This document shows, piece after piece, positions 50,546-58,608 of a DNA stretch of 64,000 nt. The notes below the pieces were generated by a model that did no database searches, was not told the origin of the DNA, and was given only the letters and a program-made list of their open reading frames with translations. The DNA comes from JANMOK01 sp031415055 (GTDB taxonomy: Bacteria > Pseudomonadota > Alphaproteobacteria > Rhodobacterales > Rhodobacteraceae), in contig JANOQZ010000003.1 in NCBI GenBank assembly GCA_031415055.1, forward strand, positions 18,057 through 82,056, in the 5' to 3' direction. The position numbers and the translations under genes were made by a program. Position 1 is the stretch's first letter; the number at the start of each line of letters is the position of its first letter.

Positions 50546-51398
50546 CCAGCCAAAATCCCATGGGCGGCTGGCCATTCGCGCCAGTGCCAAACCGCGCGCA
50601 TTGATCGAGGAAACGCCTGATATCGCTGGCGCATGGAAGGCCAAGGTTCTGACGCTGTTCCCCGAAGCTTTCCCCGGCACTCTCGGCCTGTCATTGACGG
50701 GCAAGGCGCTGCAGCTGGGGCTGTGGGCGTTGGATGTCATCGACATCCGCGACTTTGCCACCGACCGCCATCGCAGCGTTGACGACACCCCAGCTGGCGG
50801 TGGTGCGGGCATGGTTTTGCGCGCCGACGTAGTGGCTGCGGCGATTGACCACGCTGACGAGGGGGCAGAATGGCCAGTGATTTACCTTTCACCGCGCGGT
50901 CGCCCGATGGACCAGGCCTTGGCACAGCAACTGGCCCAAGCGCCCGGAATAACACTGCTTTGCGGACGTTTTGAAGGCGTCGATGAACGGGTTTTGTTGG
51001 CGCGGGACGTGTTGGAAGTCAGCCTTGGCGACTTTGTTTTGACCGGTGGCGAGATTGCAGCAATGGCCTTGATTGATGCAACCGTCCGTCTTATACCCCG
51101 CGTCTTGGGCAATGCCGAGTCGACACAGGCGGAATCATTTTCGCATGGTTTGCTGGAACACCCGCACTATACACGGCCAACTGACTGGGAAGGCCGCGCG
51201 ATACCGGAAATTCTCCTTTCCGGCCATCACGCGAAAATCGCCGAATGGCGCCAATCCCAGGCGGAAAAGCTGACGAAAGAACGTCGTCCCGATCTTTGGC
51301 GGGCTTGGCTTGCGCTGCAAGGCAAGGACCCGGTGAGAGACAAAAAGCACTCGGACGCGCACACCATCGCCGCAAAAGGCGAGAACAAGGACGACTAA
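50538..51398 (+). CDS. trmD: tRNA (guanine(37)-N1)-methyltransferase
   Basis: This 286-residue SPOUT enzyme makes m1G37, needed for reading-frame maintenance. Core motifs are VLTLFPEAFPGTL, DIRDFATDRHRSVDDTPAGGGAGMVL, LLCGRFEGVDER and the knot LEVSLGDFVLTGGEIAAMALIDA. The protein has about 35 extra N-terminal residues before the core, a feature I recall in Rhodobacteraceae; a shorter start is possible but none has a better ribosome site. rplS follows two bases after the stop. Confidence 0.96.
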   Translation: MNDQPKSHGRLAIRASAKPRALIEETPDIAGAWKAKVLTLFPEAFPGTLGLSLTGKALQLGLWALDVIDIRDFATDRHRSVDDTPAGGGAGMVLRADVVAAAIDHADEGAEWPVIYLSPRGRPMDQALAQQLAQAPGITLLCGRFEGVDERVLLARDVLEVSLGDFVLTGGEIAAMALIDATVRLIPRVLGNAESTQAESFSHGLLEHPHYTRPTDWEGRAIPEILLSGHHAKIAEWRQSQAEKLTKERRPDLWRAWLALQGKDPVRDKKHSDAHTIAAKGENKDD

Positions 51399-51400
51399 AG

Positions 51401-51778
51401 ATGAATATTATTCAACAGATCGAGGCCGAACAGATTGCGGCTTTGGCCAAGGCCATCCCCGATTTCGCCGCCGGTGACACCATCCGCGTCGGCTACAAAG
51501 TGACCGAGGGCACCCGTAGCCGCGTGCAGGCCTATGAAGGCGTCTGCATCGCCCGCAAGGGTGGCAGCGGCATTGCGGCGTCATTCACCGTGCGAAAGAT
51601 TTCGTTCGGCGAAGGCGTCGAGCGCGTATTCCCGCTGCATTCGCAGAATATCGCCGAGATTGTCGTGGTCCGTCGTGGCCATGTGCGTCGGGCCAAGTTG
51701 TATTACCTGCGCGACCGTCGCGGTAAATCGGCGCGGATCACCGAAAAAGCGAACTACCGCGAGAAAAGCGACGCATAA
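51401..51778 (+). CDS. rplS: 50S ribosomal protein L19
   Basis: This 125-residue protein opens MNIIQQIEAEQIAAL and contains FAAGDTIRVGYKVTEGTRSRVQAYEGVCIARKG and the closing RRGHVRRAKLYYLRDRRGKSARI, all standard L19. ATG 51401 sits two bases after trmD; a longer frame into trmD is a shadow. It ends the rpsP-rimM-trmD-rplS cluster and is followed by a strong terminator. Confidence 0.97.
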   Translation: MNIIQQIEAEQIAALAKAIPDFAAGDTIRVGYKVTEGTRSRVQAYEGVCIARKGGSGIAASFTVRKISFGEGVERVFPLHSQNIAEIVVVRRGHVRRAKLYYLRDRRGKSARITEKANYREKSDA

Positions 51779-51803
51779 AGCCTGACTTAACTCGGAGCGT
51801 TTC

Positions 51804-51830
51804 AAGGGCGTCCCAAGGGGCGCCCTTTTG
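51804..51830 (+). terminator. Intrinsic terminator after rplS
   Basis: AAGGGCGTCC pairs with GGGCGCCCTT across 51804-51827, with one G-T wobble and a short loop, followed by TTTTG. It is 25 bases past the rplS stop and marks the end of the ffh-to-rplS run. Confidence 0.88.
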
Positions 51831-51853
51831 TTTTGAAGCGCCGTATTTTCCCG

Positions 51854-51925
51854 ACATTGCAAGGAGCAACGCGACGAAGCAATCCGTCACGTGCATGTGG
51901 AATGATTCGCGACGCTCGCAATGAC
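51854..51925. repeat. Intergenic palindromic repeat, copy 2
   Basis: This 72-bp element begins ACATTGCAAGGAGCAACGCG and ends GCTCGCAATGAC, sharing the CGACGAAGCAA block with copy 1. The inner arms (GAAGCAATCC and GGAATGATTCGC) pair less well, so this copy is more decayed. It lies between rplS and the next gene. Confidence 0.85.
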
Positions 51926-52006
51926 AGCTACCCACCCTTTCGTATTTGCCCGAAGCGGCGATTTGCGCTAAGCTGCGGCAAAACACATGAGCAGGACGCC
52001 CCCTAA

Positions 52007-53425
52007 TTGTCACTGATCCGCTTTCTGGCTTCCAGCCTGTCGCTGTCGTTTCCGGTTCTTTTGCGGATGCTGCCGATATTCATCATGACCGGCGTGTTGG
52101 TGTTCGGTGCGGTTTATGCGTTGATCGACTATCCGGTCTATCTGCTGTTCGCCTCGGCAATCGCGTTCTTCCCCTTGATGGCGTTTCTGTTCATCTGCTC
52201 AATTAGGGCCGGATTGGTGCATCGGCGGCAGTCTCGCGGCCCGGAATTGGCAAAACTTGTGCGCAAGTCGTTGCTTATCGGCCTTGTGCAGGCCGGTCTT
52301 GGGTTGTTTTACGTCGTGCTTTCGGCAGGCGCCTTGGCCCTGACATTGCGGCCGCAAAGCTTGCGGGAATGGCAAGATCTGGCCGTGACCATGCAAACCG
52401 GCGAGGCGGCGGGGCAATCGGATATGCAGGTGCTTTGGGCGATCAGTCCTGCCGCCGTTTATGGTCTGCTGGCCGCGCTGCTGATTTATTTGATGATTTA
52501 CGTCGCGCTGTCGGTTCCCATAGCCGCCCATAGCGCCAGCGCCGCAGTCAATGGGCCAAAGCACGAATTCTTTTACGGTCTGGGTCGCAAATTTGTGCCG
52601 CTAGCCATTATGGGGCTGATTACAGCGGCGATCTCGTACATTGGCCCGACACTTCTGGCGACGCTGACGCTCAAATCCGCTTCGATCGACTATCCGTCGA
52701 TTTTGGTGAACGGTATTTGGAACGCCGACAACATCCCCTTGGCAATCTATTTGGGCGGTTACGCGCTGTTGACGGCTTGGATGTCAAGTTTGTATGGTGC
52801 GGCTTGTGCGGTGGCCTATATCGATGTGCGCGACCATATCGACGAGGAACATCAAATCGCCATGGGGGCGATTTTGGCCACTGCTGGCCCGAAAACCGAT
52901 ATTGCTGAAATGATGCGCGAACGCACCGCTCGGTTGCGGGCAGCAACGCCGGTGGCACCGCCAAACAAAGGCAGCTTTGATGATATGGACGAGCCGGTTA
53001 TCGCCGCCCTTGCAGCGGATGCTGGATTGTTCGAAGGCGTCGCGCCGGTTTCTATCGTTGAACCCGATCCGCATGCGCCATTGATGTTGGAACCGACACC
53101 GCTTTCGACCGAGCAAATGGAGGAGCGCTTCCAAAGTCGCTTTGGCAACGAAACCGGCAGTGCCCTGCGCAATGATTTATCAAGTGCCCTGCGCGAAGCC
53201 GCTGAAATGGAAGCCCCGCCTGCCGGTGCAGAAGAACTTGACCCTGTAGATCCAGCAAATTTGATACCGGCAGAAGGTGCCGTGGCGTTAGAGCCAGAGC
53301 AGGTGCCACCGGTCGAGCCGGATTTGCACGAGGCCGTACCCGAAAGCGACGACACGCCGGAATGGCTGCGCAAATACATGGGCAACGGTGCGGACAAGAC
53401 AATTTTCGGCGAAGATAACAAATAG
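52007..53425 (+). CDS. Integral membrane protein of unknown function
   Basis: This 472-residue protein has about seven hydrophobic segments in its first 290 residues (for example FPVLLRMLPIFIMTGVLVFGAVYAL and AVYGLLAALLIYLMIYVAL) and a long acidic, proline-rich cytoplasmic C-terminus from about residue 300 that ends with DDTPEWLRKYMGNG. The start is TTG 52007 with AGGA ten bases upstream; no in-frame ATG fits. I do not recognise the family. It lies between rplS and rpmE, a constant neighbourhood for housekeeping genes. Confidence 0.8.
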   Translation: MSLIRFLASSLSLSFPVLLRMLPIFIMTGVLVFGAVYALIDYPVYLLFASAIAFFPLMAFLFICSIRAGLVHRRQSRGPELAKLVRKSLLIGLVQAGLGLFYVVLSAGALALTLRPQSLREWQDLAVTMQTGEAAGQSDMQVLWAISPAAVYGLLAALLIYLMIYVALSVPIAAHSASAAVNGPKHEFFYGLGRKFVPLAIMGLITAAISYIGPTLLATLTLKSASIDYPSILVNGIWNADNIPLAIYLGGYALLTAWMSSLYGAACAVAYIDVRDHIDEEHQIAMGAILATAGPKTDIAEMMRERTARLRAATPVAPPNKGSFDDMDEPVIAALAADAGLFEGVAPVSIVEPDPHAPLMLEPTPLSTEQMEERFQSRFGNETGSALRNDLSSALREAAEMEAPPAGAEELDPVDPANLIPAEGAVALEPEQVPPVEPDLHEAVPESDDTPEWLRKYMGNGADKTIFGEDNK

Positions 53426-53736
53426 TCCACTAAGGGAGCGGCAACGGGAAGGGCGAAACACGAACCCTTCCCGCTGCGGTTACACGGTGCCTTCCGGCAC
53501 GGACCAGATGGGCCCCCTTCACTCGTTAACAAGCTGATTCTTAGTCGCGAGCTATGTTCACGGTTTGACGCGATTGGGGCGATTAAGCGGCGCAGGGTTA
53601 GCGATAGATTAACGACAAAGCCGCTTGCCCGCCAAACGAGGCTCGGCTATAGGGCGGTCTTCTTATTTCGCCGGGCGACTTTCTTGCGGGCCATGTTGGT
53701 CTTGCCGATTGTTCAGTCTGGTAGCAGGAGCACGAC
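53426..53736. other. Intergenic region with terminator-like hairpin, upstream of rpmE
   Basis: This 311-bp gap contains a nine-pair stem CGGGAAGGG/CCCTTCCCG (53445-53453/53465-53473) that probably ends the upstream gene although no T-run follows, and a smaller GTGCC-TTCC-GGCAC hairpin at 53487-53500. The rpmE promoter should lie in 53520-53720, but no clear -35/-10 was fixed. AGGAG near 53724-53728 is the rpmE ribosome site. Confidence 0.6.
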
Positions 53737-53958
53737 ATGAAAAAAGAAATTCACCCCGAATATCACGTCATCGACGTGAAATTGGTCGATGGCACCATGG
53801 TCAAGATGCGCTCGACCTATGGCAAGAAGGGCGACTCGCTGTCGCTCGACATTGACCCGTCGGTGCATCCGGCCTGGACCGGAGGTTCGGCGCGGCTGAT
53901 GGACACCGGTGGACGTGTGTCGAAATTCAAGAAAAAATACGAAGGTCTTGGCTTCTGA
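53737..53958 (+). CDS. rpmE: 50S ribosomal protein L31
   Basis: This 73-residue protein opens MKKEIHPEYHVIDVKLVDGT and ends GGRVSKFKKKYEGLG, the standard L31. It lacks the four-cysteine zinc motif, as is usual for alphaproteobacterial L31. ATG 53737 follows AGGAG. It is monocistronic and followed by a strong terminator at 53994-54020. Confidence 0.97.
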   Translation: MKKEIHPEYHVIDVKLVDGTMVKMRSTYGKKGDSLSLDIDPSVHPAWTGGSARLMDTGGRVSKFKKKYEGLGF

Positions 53959-53993
53959 CCTTTCGGGAAGCTTCTGAATAATTTATGAAAAAG

Positions 53994-54020
53994 GCGCGTC
54001 CCTTTGGGGCGCGCTTTTTT
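53994..54020 (+). terminator. Intrinsic terminator after rpmE
   Basis: GCGCGTCCC (53994-54002) pairs with GGGGCGCGC (54006-54014), with one T-G pair and a three-base loop, followed directly by six T residues. It separates rpmE from mipZ. Confidence 0.92.
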
Positions 54021-54043
54021 GCTTGTGGATTTCGAGGTCAACA

Positions 54044-54853
54044 ATGGCGCATGTGATCGTTCTTGGGAACGAAAAAGGCGGGTCTGGCAAATCGACAACC
54101 GCCATGCACGTTATCGCGGCTTTGATGCGCAGTGGCCACAAGGTGGGTGCGCTAGACCTTGATCTGCGGCAGAAAAGCCTGTTTCGCTATCTGGAAAACC
54201 GCGCCGATTTTATCCGCCGCAAACAGGTAGACCTGCCAATGCCACGGCGGATCGAGCTGCACCTGTCCAACAAAGACAGCCAACAAGAGGCGCAGGCCGA
54301 GGAAGAGGCGTGGTTCAGTCAGGCGTTGAAAAGTCTGGACGAGAATTGCAGTTTCATCGTCATTGACTGCCCGGGTGCCCATTCGTGGTATAGCCAAATG
54401 GCGCATGCCGTGGCCGATACGTTGATGACACCGTTGAATGACAGTCTGGTCGATTTTGATATGCTGGCCCGGGTTGACCCCGGCTCGGGCAAAATTCTGG
54501 GGCCGACGGTTTATTCCGAAATGGTGTGGAAAGCCCGGCAAATGCGCACCAAACAGGGTCTGAAACCACTGGATTGGGTAGTATTGCGCAACCGGATGTC
54601 AACGCTTGATGCCCGCAACAAACGCTATGTCGGATCGGCTTTGAAGGACTTGGCCAAGCGCATCGATTTTCGCATCGTGCCGGGGTTTTGTGAGCGGGTG
54701 ATTTTCCGCGAATTGTTCCTGTCAGGCTTGACCTTGCTTGACCTGCGGGATTCGGGCGAGCAGCTGCAAACAATGTCCAACGTCGCCGCCCGCAACGAAG
54801 TGCGCGATATGGTCCGCGACCTGCATTTGCCGAACGTAGAAATCAAGTTCTAA
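54044..54853 (+). CDS. mipZ: Division plane positioning ATPase MipZ
   Basis: This 269-residue ParA-like ATPase forms a gradient from the poles and keeps FtsZ at midcell in alphaproteobacteria without MinCD. The deviant Walker A GNEKGGSGKSTTA is at residues 8-20, switch I GALDLDLRQKSLFRYLENR and Walker B IVIDCPGAHSWYS follow. ATG 54044 has GAGG upstream; seven additional upstream codons are not supported. It converges with dacA. Confidence 0.96.
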   Translation: MAHVIVLGNEKGGSGKSTTAMHVIAALMRSGHKVGALDLDLRQKSLFRYLENRADFIRRKQVDLPMPRRIELHLSNKDSQQEAQAEEEAWFSQALKSLDENCSFIVIDCPGAHSWYSQMAHAVADTLMTPLNDSLVDFDMLARVDPGSGKILGPTVYSEMVWKARQMRTKQGLKPLDWVVLRNRMSTLDARNKRYVGSALKDLAKRIDFRIVPGFCERVIFRELFLSGLTLLDLRDSGEQLQTMSNVAARNEVRDMVRDLHLPNVEIKF

Positions 54854-54895
54854 AGGAATGGGCCGTAGGGTGCGTGCTCGCACGCAACATTCAAC

Positions 54896-56368
54896 TCAAG
54901 TCCCCGGCGCAATCGTTTCGCAGGGCGAGGCTCGAGCTTGCAACCGGGCGCACGCGTTTTCGGCATTTTCCTGACTTAAGCCAGCAAAACGGGCGCGAAA
55001 CATCGAAACGCCTTTGACATTGATCGAATCGATCTGCCGATTGGCCCCTTCCAGCGCCTGTGCGTCCTGAATGGCGGTGGTCAGCAACAAGCGTTCCGCC
55101 TCACCCCGGTTGCGGTAAGCCCCCAGTTGCACCGACCAACTGCCGGTCTCGTTGCGGGCAACCTGCACTTCGGGTTGCGGCGCAATCGTCGGTTCGGGCT
55201 CGGCAGCCAGAACGCGCATCCGTTCGCGCGGCCGCAGCGACTGGGTTGGCGCAAAGGTGATGGCCTCGGTTGTAAGCGACGCCACCGCAGCATCCAAATT
55301 GGCCGCATCCAGCGCGTTCAACGCCGCCGTTGCCGCGTCAATTGGGGCCAGTGCGGGCGGCGCATTTCCATCAACCAACGCCATTTCCAATGCCGCTGCA
55401 ACCGCATCGGCCATGCCATCGTAATTGCGGCTGATCTGAACTGGCACGATTCCGGGGCGCGGGCGCGGGCGTATGCTGGTGGCAAGAAGCAGATTGTTGT
55501 TGGTCTGGGTTTCCGGATCACGGCCGATTTCGATGTGCGGAAGACCGCGAATTTCAGCAAACTTTGGTGCCTTGTCAAAACCAAGGTCCAAAAGTTTGGC
55601 AACCTGCGCATTGCGCTGTGCGGTCGAGGTTCCGCCAAACATCGAAGCGATAATCCGCTCCTGCCCGCGCTGCGCCGATGCGACAAGGTTATAGCCCGCC
55701 GCGCCGGTGTAGCCGGTCTTGATGCCGTCAGCGCCTTCGTAGTTGTCGAGGAAGCGGTTGTTGGTGTTGGCTACATTGCGCGTGCCCGCTGATGTGGTTT
55801 CACGGCTGAACAGGTTGTAATATTGCGGGAAGTCGTAAAACACCCGACGTCCCAATATCGCCATATCTCGCGCAGTGGACAAATGGCCGTCTTGGGTTAG
55901 GCCATTGGGGTTGCGAAAAGTGGTATTTGTCATCCCCATTGCAATGGCCGTGGAATTCATCAATTCGGAAAACGCGCGTTGACTGCCCGACACCGCCTCG
56001 CCCAGCGCCATGGCTGCGTCGTTGGCAGATTTGACCGCTGCTGCGCGGATGAGATAACGCAGGGCAATTTCCTGACCTTTTTTCAAACCCAATTTTGAGG
56101 GCGGCTGGCTGGCGGCGTTTGCCGAAATCGAAATCATCTGATCAAGGCCGAGCTGGCCTTTCTCGACGGCATCGAAAACCAGATAAAGCGTCATCATTTT
56201 GGTCAGCGATGCAGGATGCAAACGACGGTCGGCGTCTTTTTCGTACAGCACCTCGCCAGTTCGTGCATCCATGACCAACGCAGCATAGGGGGCGGCTTGT
56301 GCAAACTGCGTTGCCCAAACAGCAAACAATAGCGCGACAAAGCCCGCGCGAACCAATCGAAACACCAT
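54896..56368 (-). CDS. D-alanyl-D-alanine carboxypeptidase with SPOR domain
   Basis: This 490-residue low-molecular-weight penicillin-binding protein trims peptidoglycan pentapeptides. It has a signal peptide (residues 1-25) and the three PBP motifs: S54-LTK, S114-AN and K217-TG. A linker rich in Ala/Pro leads to a C-terminal SPOR domain (about 410-490, SVQLGAYRNRGEAERLL) that binds denuded septal glycan. There is no obvious C-terminal amphipathic anchor as in DacA of E. coli. It is divergent from phaP across 252 bp. Confidence 0.94.
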   Translation of the reverse strand: MVFRLVRAGFVALLFAVWATQFAQAAPYAALVMDARTGEVLYEKDADRRLHPASLTKMMTLYLVFDAVEKGQLGLDQMISISANAASQPPSKLGLKKGQEIALRYLIRAAAVKSANDAAMALGEAVSGSQRAFSELMNSTAIAMGMTNTTFRNPNGLTQDGHLSTARDMAILGRRVFYDFPQYYNLFSRETTSAGTRNVANTNNRFLDNYEGADGIKTGYTGAAGYNLVASAQRGQERIIASMFGGTSTAQRNAQVAKLLDLGFDKAPKFAEIRGLPHIEIGRDPETQTNNNLLLATSIRPRPRPGIVPVQISRNYDGMADAVAAALEMALVDGNAPPALAPIDAATAALNALDAANLDAAVASLTTEAITFAPTQSLRPRERMRVLAAEPEPTIAPQPEVQVARNETGSWSVQLGAYRNRGEAERLLLTTAIQDAQALEGANRQIDSINVKGVSMFRARFAGLSQENAENACARLQARASPCETIAPGT

Positions 56369-56544
56369 ACCTGCTCTTCTCTGCCTCGTGACCCGTATGT
56401 TTACGGTGTCTTATTCTTGTAACCTGCCAAAGCTAGCATGCGGATATGAATCTGAAAAGTGTTTCATTTCAATTAATAACGCCATGCATGATGCGTGGAT
56501 TATGCGCCACATCGCGCAGTTTTGTCGCACTGCAACATAAACCC

Positions 56545-56583
56545 TTGACGCAGCGCAACATGAACCCTAAATGTTGCTGCAGA
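56545..56583 (+). promoter_or_regulatory. phaP promoter with TGC/GCAACA boxes
   Basis: TTGACG (56545-56550) and TAAATG (56568-56573) with a 17-bp spacer form a good promoter. TGC-rich boxes surround it: CTGCAACATAA just upstream, CGCAGCGCAACATG in the spacer and TGTTGCTGCAG just after the -10. These resemble binding sites of the PHB-responsive repressor PhaR (CTGC-N3/4-GCAG type). PhaR itself is not encoded in the window. Confidence 0.65.
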
Positions 56584-56620
56584 AGACAACCACTAACGCC
56601 TCATTTTCTGGAGAAAACTC

Positions 56621-57064
56621 ATGGCTAATAAAGCAGTTAACAACGCCGCCGCTACCGTAGAAAACTTTGCTGCAGATGCGCAGAAAGCCATCACCGAGCA
56701 GTTCGGCAAAGTGACCAAAGGCTTCGAAGACGCTTCGGCTTTCGGTCAGCAGAACGTTGACGCCTTCGTCAAATCGTCCGAAATCGCTGCCAAAGCGGTT
56801 GAAGGTATCGGTTCGGAAGTTTCGGCATATTCCAAAAAAGCCTTCGATACCACGGTTGCCGCCGCCAAGGATTTGGCCGCTGCCAAGACCGTAACCGAGC
56901 TGTTTGAGAAACAATCGACCTTCGCGCAAGCCGCGTTTGAAGGCTTTGTTGCTCAGGCGACAAAACTGAATGAAATCTTCGCTGCCGCTGCCAAAGATGT
57001 TGCTGCCCCGGTAACCGCGCGTTTCAACGCTGCAACCGAAGCTGCCAAAACCTTTACTGCGTAA
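56621..57064 (+). CDS. phaP: Phasin (PHB granule-associated protein)
   Basis: This 147-residue amphipathic, Ala-rich helical protein (MANKAVNNAAATVENFAADAQKAITEQFGKVTKGFED) has the phasin-family pattern, including VDAFVKSSEIAAKAVEGIGSEVSAYSKK and ELFEKQSTFAQAAFEGFVAQATKLNEIF. It coats polyhydroxybutyrate granules. ATG 56621 follows GGAGA. The promoter has PhaR-like boxes and the gene ends in its own terminator, consistent with high, storage-responsive expression. Confidence 0.94.
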   Translation: MANKAVNNAAATVENFAADAQKAITEQFGKVTKGFEDASAFGQQNVDAFVKSSEIAAKAVEGIGSEVSAYSKKAFDTTVAAAKDLAAAKTVTELFEKQSTFAQAAFEGFVAQATKLNEIFAAAAKDVAAPVTARFNAATEAAKTFTA

Positions 57065-57089
57065 GCCTAGCGTAAAAATGAGTATGGAC

Positions 57090-57113
57090 AAGGGGGCGCA
57101 AGCCCCCTTTTCT
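57090..57113 (+). terminator. Intrinsic terminator after phaP
   Basis: GGGGGC (57092-57097) and GCCCCC (57102-57107) enclose a GCAA tetraloop and are followed by TTTTCT. It is 27 bases past the phaP stop. Confidence 0.92.
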
Positions 57114-57146
57114 ATTGGGGGTCGGCCATAGTATTATGGGCTTTCC

Positions 57147-57497
57147 ATGACCCAGACGATTCACATTCGACATTCGATGAACGCCGATCGTAACGGCAAC
57201 GGCGTTGACACGTCGGTGTTGACCAAGACCAAACCCAAAACGGAAAAGCCGCCGTTGTATAAAATCTTGTTACTCAACGACGATTACACGCCGATGGAAT
57301 TTGTCACCCATGTGTTGGAGCGGTTCTTTGGCATCACACATGAACAGGCCGAAACCATCATGTTGACGGTACATCGCAAGGGTTTGGCGGTGGTGGGGGT
57401 GTTTTCCTATGAAATCGCCGAGACCAAGGTGACCCAAGTAATGGATTACGCCCGTCGCCACCAGCACCCGCTGCAATGCACGATGGAAAAGGAATGA
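57147..57497 (+). CDS. clpS: ATP-dependent Clp protease adaptor ClpS
   Basis: This 116-residue N-end-rule adaptor delivers substrates to ClpAP. The core LYKILLLNDDYTPMEFVTHVLERFFGITHEQAETIMLTVHRKG and HPLQCTMEKE carries the N-degron pocket residues (Asn-Asp pair, Met, His). An unstructured N-terminal arm of about 35 residues precedes it. ATG 57147 is used; ATG 57177 would shorten the arm by ten residues. clpA is not in the window. Confidence 0.96.
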   Translation: MTQTIHIRHSMNADRNGNGVDTSVLTKTKPKTEKPPLYKILLLNDDYTPMEFVTHVLERFFGITHEQAETIMLTVHRKGLAVVGVFSYEIAETKVTQVMDYARRHQHPLQCTMEKE

Positions 57498-57518
57498 ACG
57501 CACGTGGCGTTCTGAATC

Positions 57519-58517
57519 ATGCCAGAGTTTGATCGTTTTTCCCTCGAACTGGACATTTTGCCTTTGCCCGAAGGCGATGTGCTATTCATTCGGGCAGTTG
57601 ACGGTGCAACTTCTCGGTTGGTTGGTGAAAAACGGCTGCTGTGCGAGCAAACCTTCAAACCGGAATATGAGCGGTTGTTGAACGCTGGGTTTCGGGTTGA
57701 AACCAAGGCGGCAGGGCGATTCAATCTGGTGCTTTTGAACGCGACCCGAAGCAAAACCGAAACGTTGGGCAATATCGCCCGCGCTTGGAGCATGCTGGAA
57801 AGCGGCGGCACGATGTTGGTCAACGCCGATAAAACCGAAGGCGCGGATTCGCTGTTGAAACATCTGCGCGGCGCTTTGCCTGTTTCGAATTCACATTCCA
57901 AATCGCATGGGCGGCTGATCCGTCTGGATAAAACCAACGCGCCCGCGCCAGATTGGCCGCAGGCTTTGGAACCGAGTTTGAACGTCGATGGCTTCCAAAC
58001 CGTGCCCGGAATTTTCAGCGCCGATCATGCCGATGCCGGATCAAGCCTTTTGGCTGGCCATTTTGGGCCGGATTTGAAGGGTAAAATCGCCGATTTAGGG
58101 GCTGGTTGGGGCTATTTATCGGTCCTGGCTTTGCAGAAATGCCCCGATATTTCCGAGATTCATTTGTTCGAAGCCGAAGCCAATGCAATCGATTGCGCTA
58201 GAATGAACGTGACTGACCCAAAGGCGGGGTTTCATTGGGCTGACGTAACGATTTTGGCCAGTGTCGAACCCTTTGACGCTGTAATCTGTAACCCGCCGTT
58301 CCACGCCAGCCGCGCTGCCGACCCGTCTTTGGGCAACGCCTTCATCGCAGCGGCGGCACGCAACTTGAAACCAAACGGCAAGGCATGGTTCGTCGCCAAC
58401 CGAAATTTACCGTATGAGGCGACACTCGAGGCAACGTTCGTCAAAGTGACTCGCGTCGCGCAGGATAGCGGTTACAAAGTATTCCTCTGCGAACGCCCCA
58501 AAAAGGGCCGCCGCTAG
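57519..58517 (+). CDS. RsmC-like rRNA (guanine-N2-)-methyltransferase
   Basis: This 332-residue two-domain class I methyltransferase has a degenerate N-terminal SAM fold and a catalytic C-terminal half, with motif I IADLGAGWGYLS and the target-base motif IV CNPPFH. The overall order matches RsmC/RlmG enzymes that methylate guanine N2 in rRNA. ATG 57519 lies 21 bases after clpS. Which guanine it modifies cannot be told from sequence. It is followed by copy 3 of the palindromic repeat. Confidence 0.88.
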   Translation: MPEFDRFSLELDILPLPEGDVLFIRAVDGATSRLVGEKRLLCEQTFKPEYERLLNAGFRVETKAAGRFNLVLLNATRSKTETLGNIARAWSMLESGGTMLVNADKTEGADSLLKHLRGALPVSNSHSKSHGRLIRLDKTNAPAPDWPQALEPSLNVDGFQTVPGIFSADHADAGSSLLAGHFGPDLKGKIADLGAGWGYLSVLALQKCPDISEIHLFEAEANAIDCARMNVTDPKAGFHWADVTILASVEPFDAVICNPPFHASRAADPSLGNAFIAAAARNLKPNGKAWFVANRNLPYEATLEATFVKVTRVAQDSGYKVFLCERPKKGRR

Positions 58518-58520
58518 ACC

Positions 58521-58598
58521 GTCATTGCGAGCCGCAGGCAAAGCAAGCCATCAACCGATGTTCTGGATTGCTTTGTCGCTTTGCTCCGCGCAATGACG
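58521..58598. repeat. Intergenic palindromic repeat, copy 3
   Basis: This 78-bp element begins GTCATTGCGAG and ends CGCAATGACG, with inner GGATTGCTTTGTCGC matching the family in inverse orientation. It sits between the convergent RsmC-like and trcR genes, so may also act as a transcription barrier. Confidence 0.88.
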
Positions 58599-58608
58599 AA
58601 GACCTCGA

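Noticed and set aside
55127..55792. Plus-strand open frame inside dacA
   Set aside because: Opposite the penicillin-binding domain whose motifs are intact; no start signal or domain.
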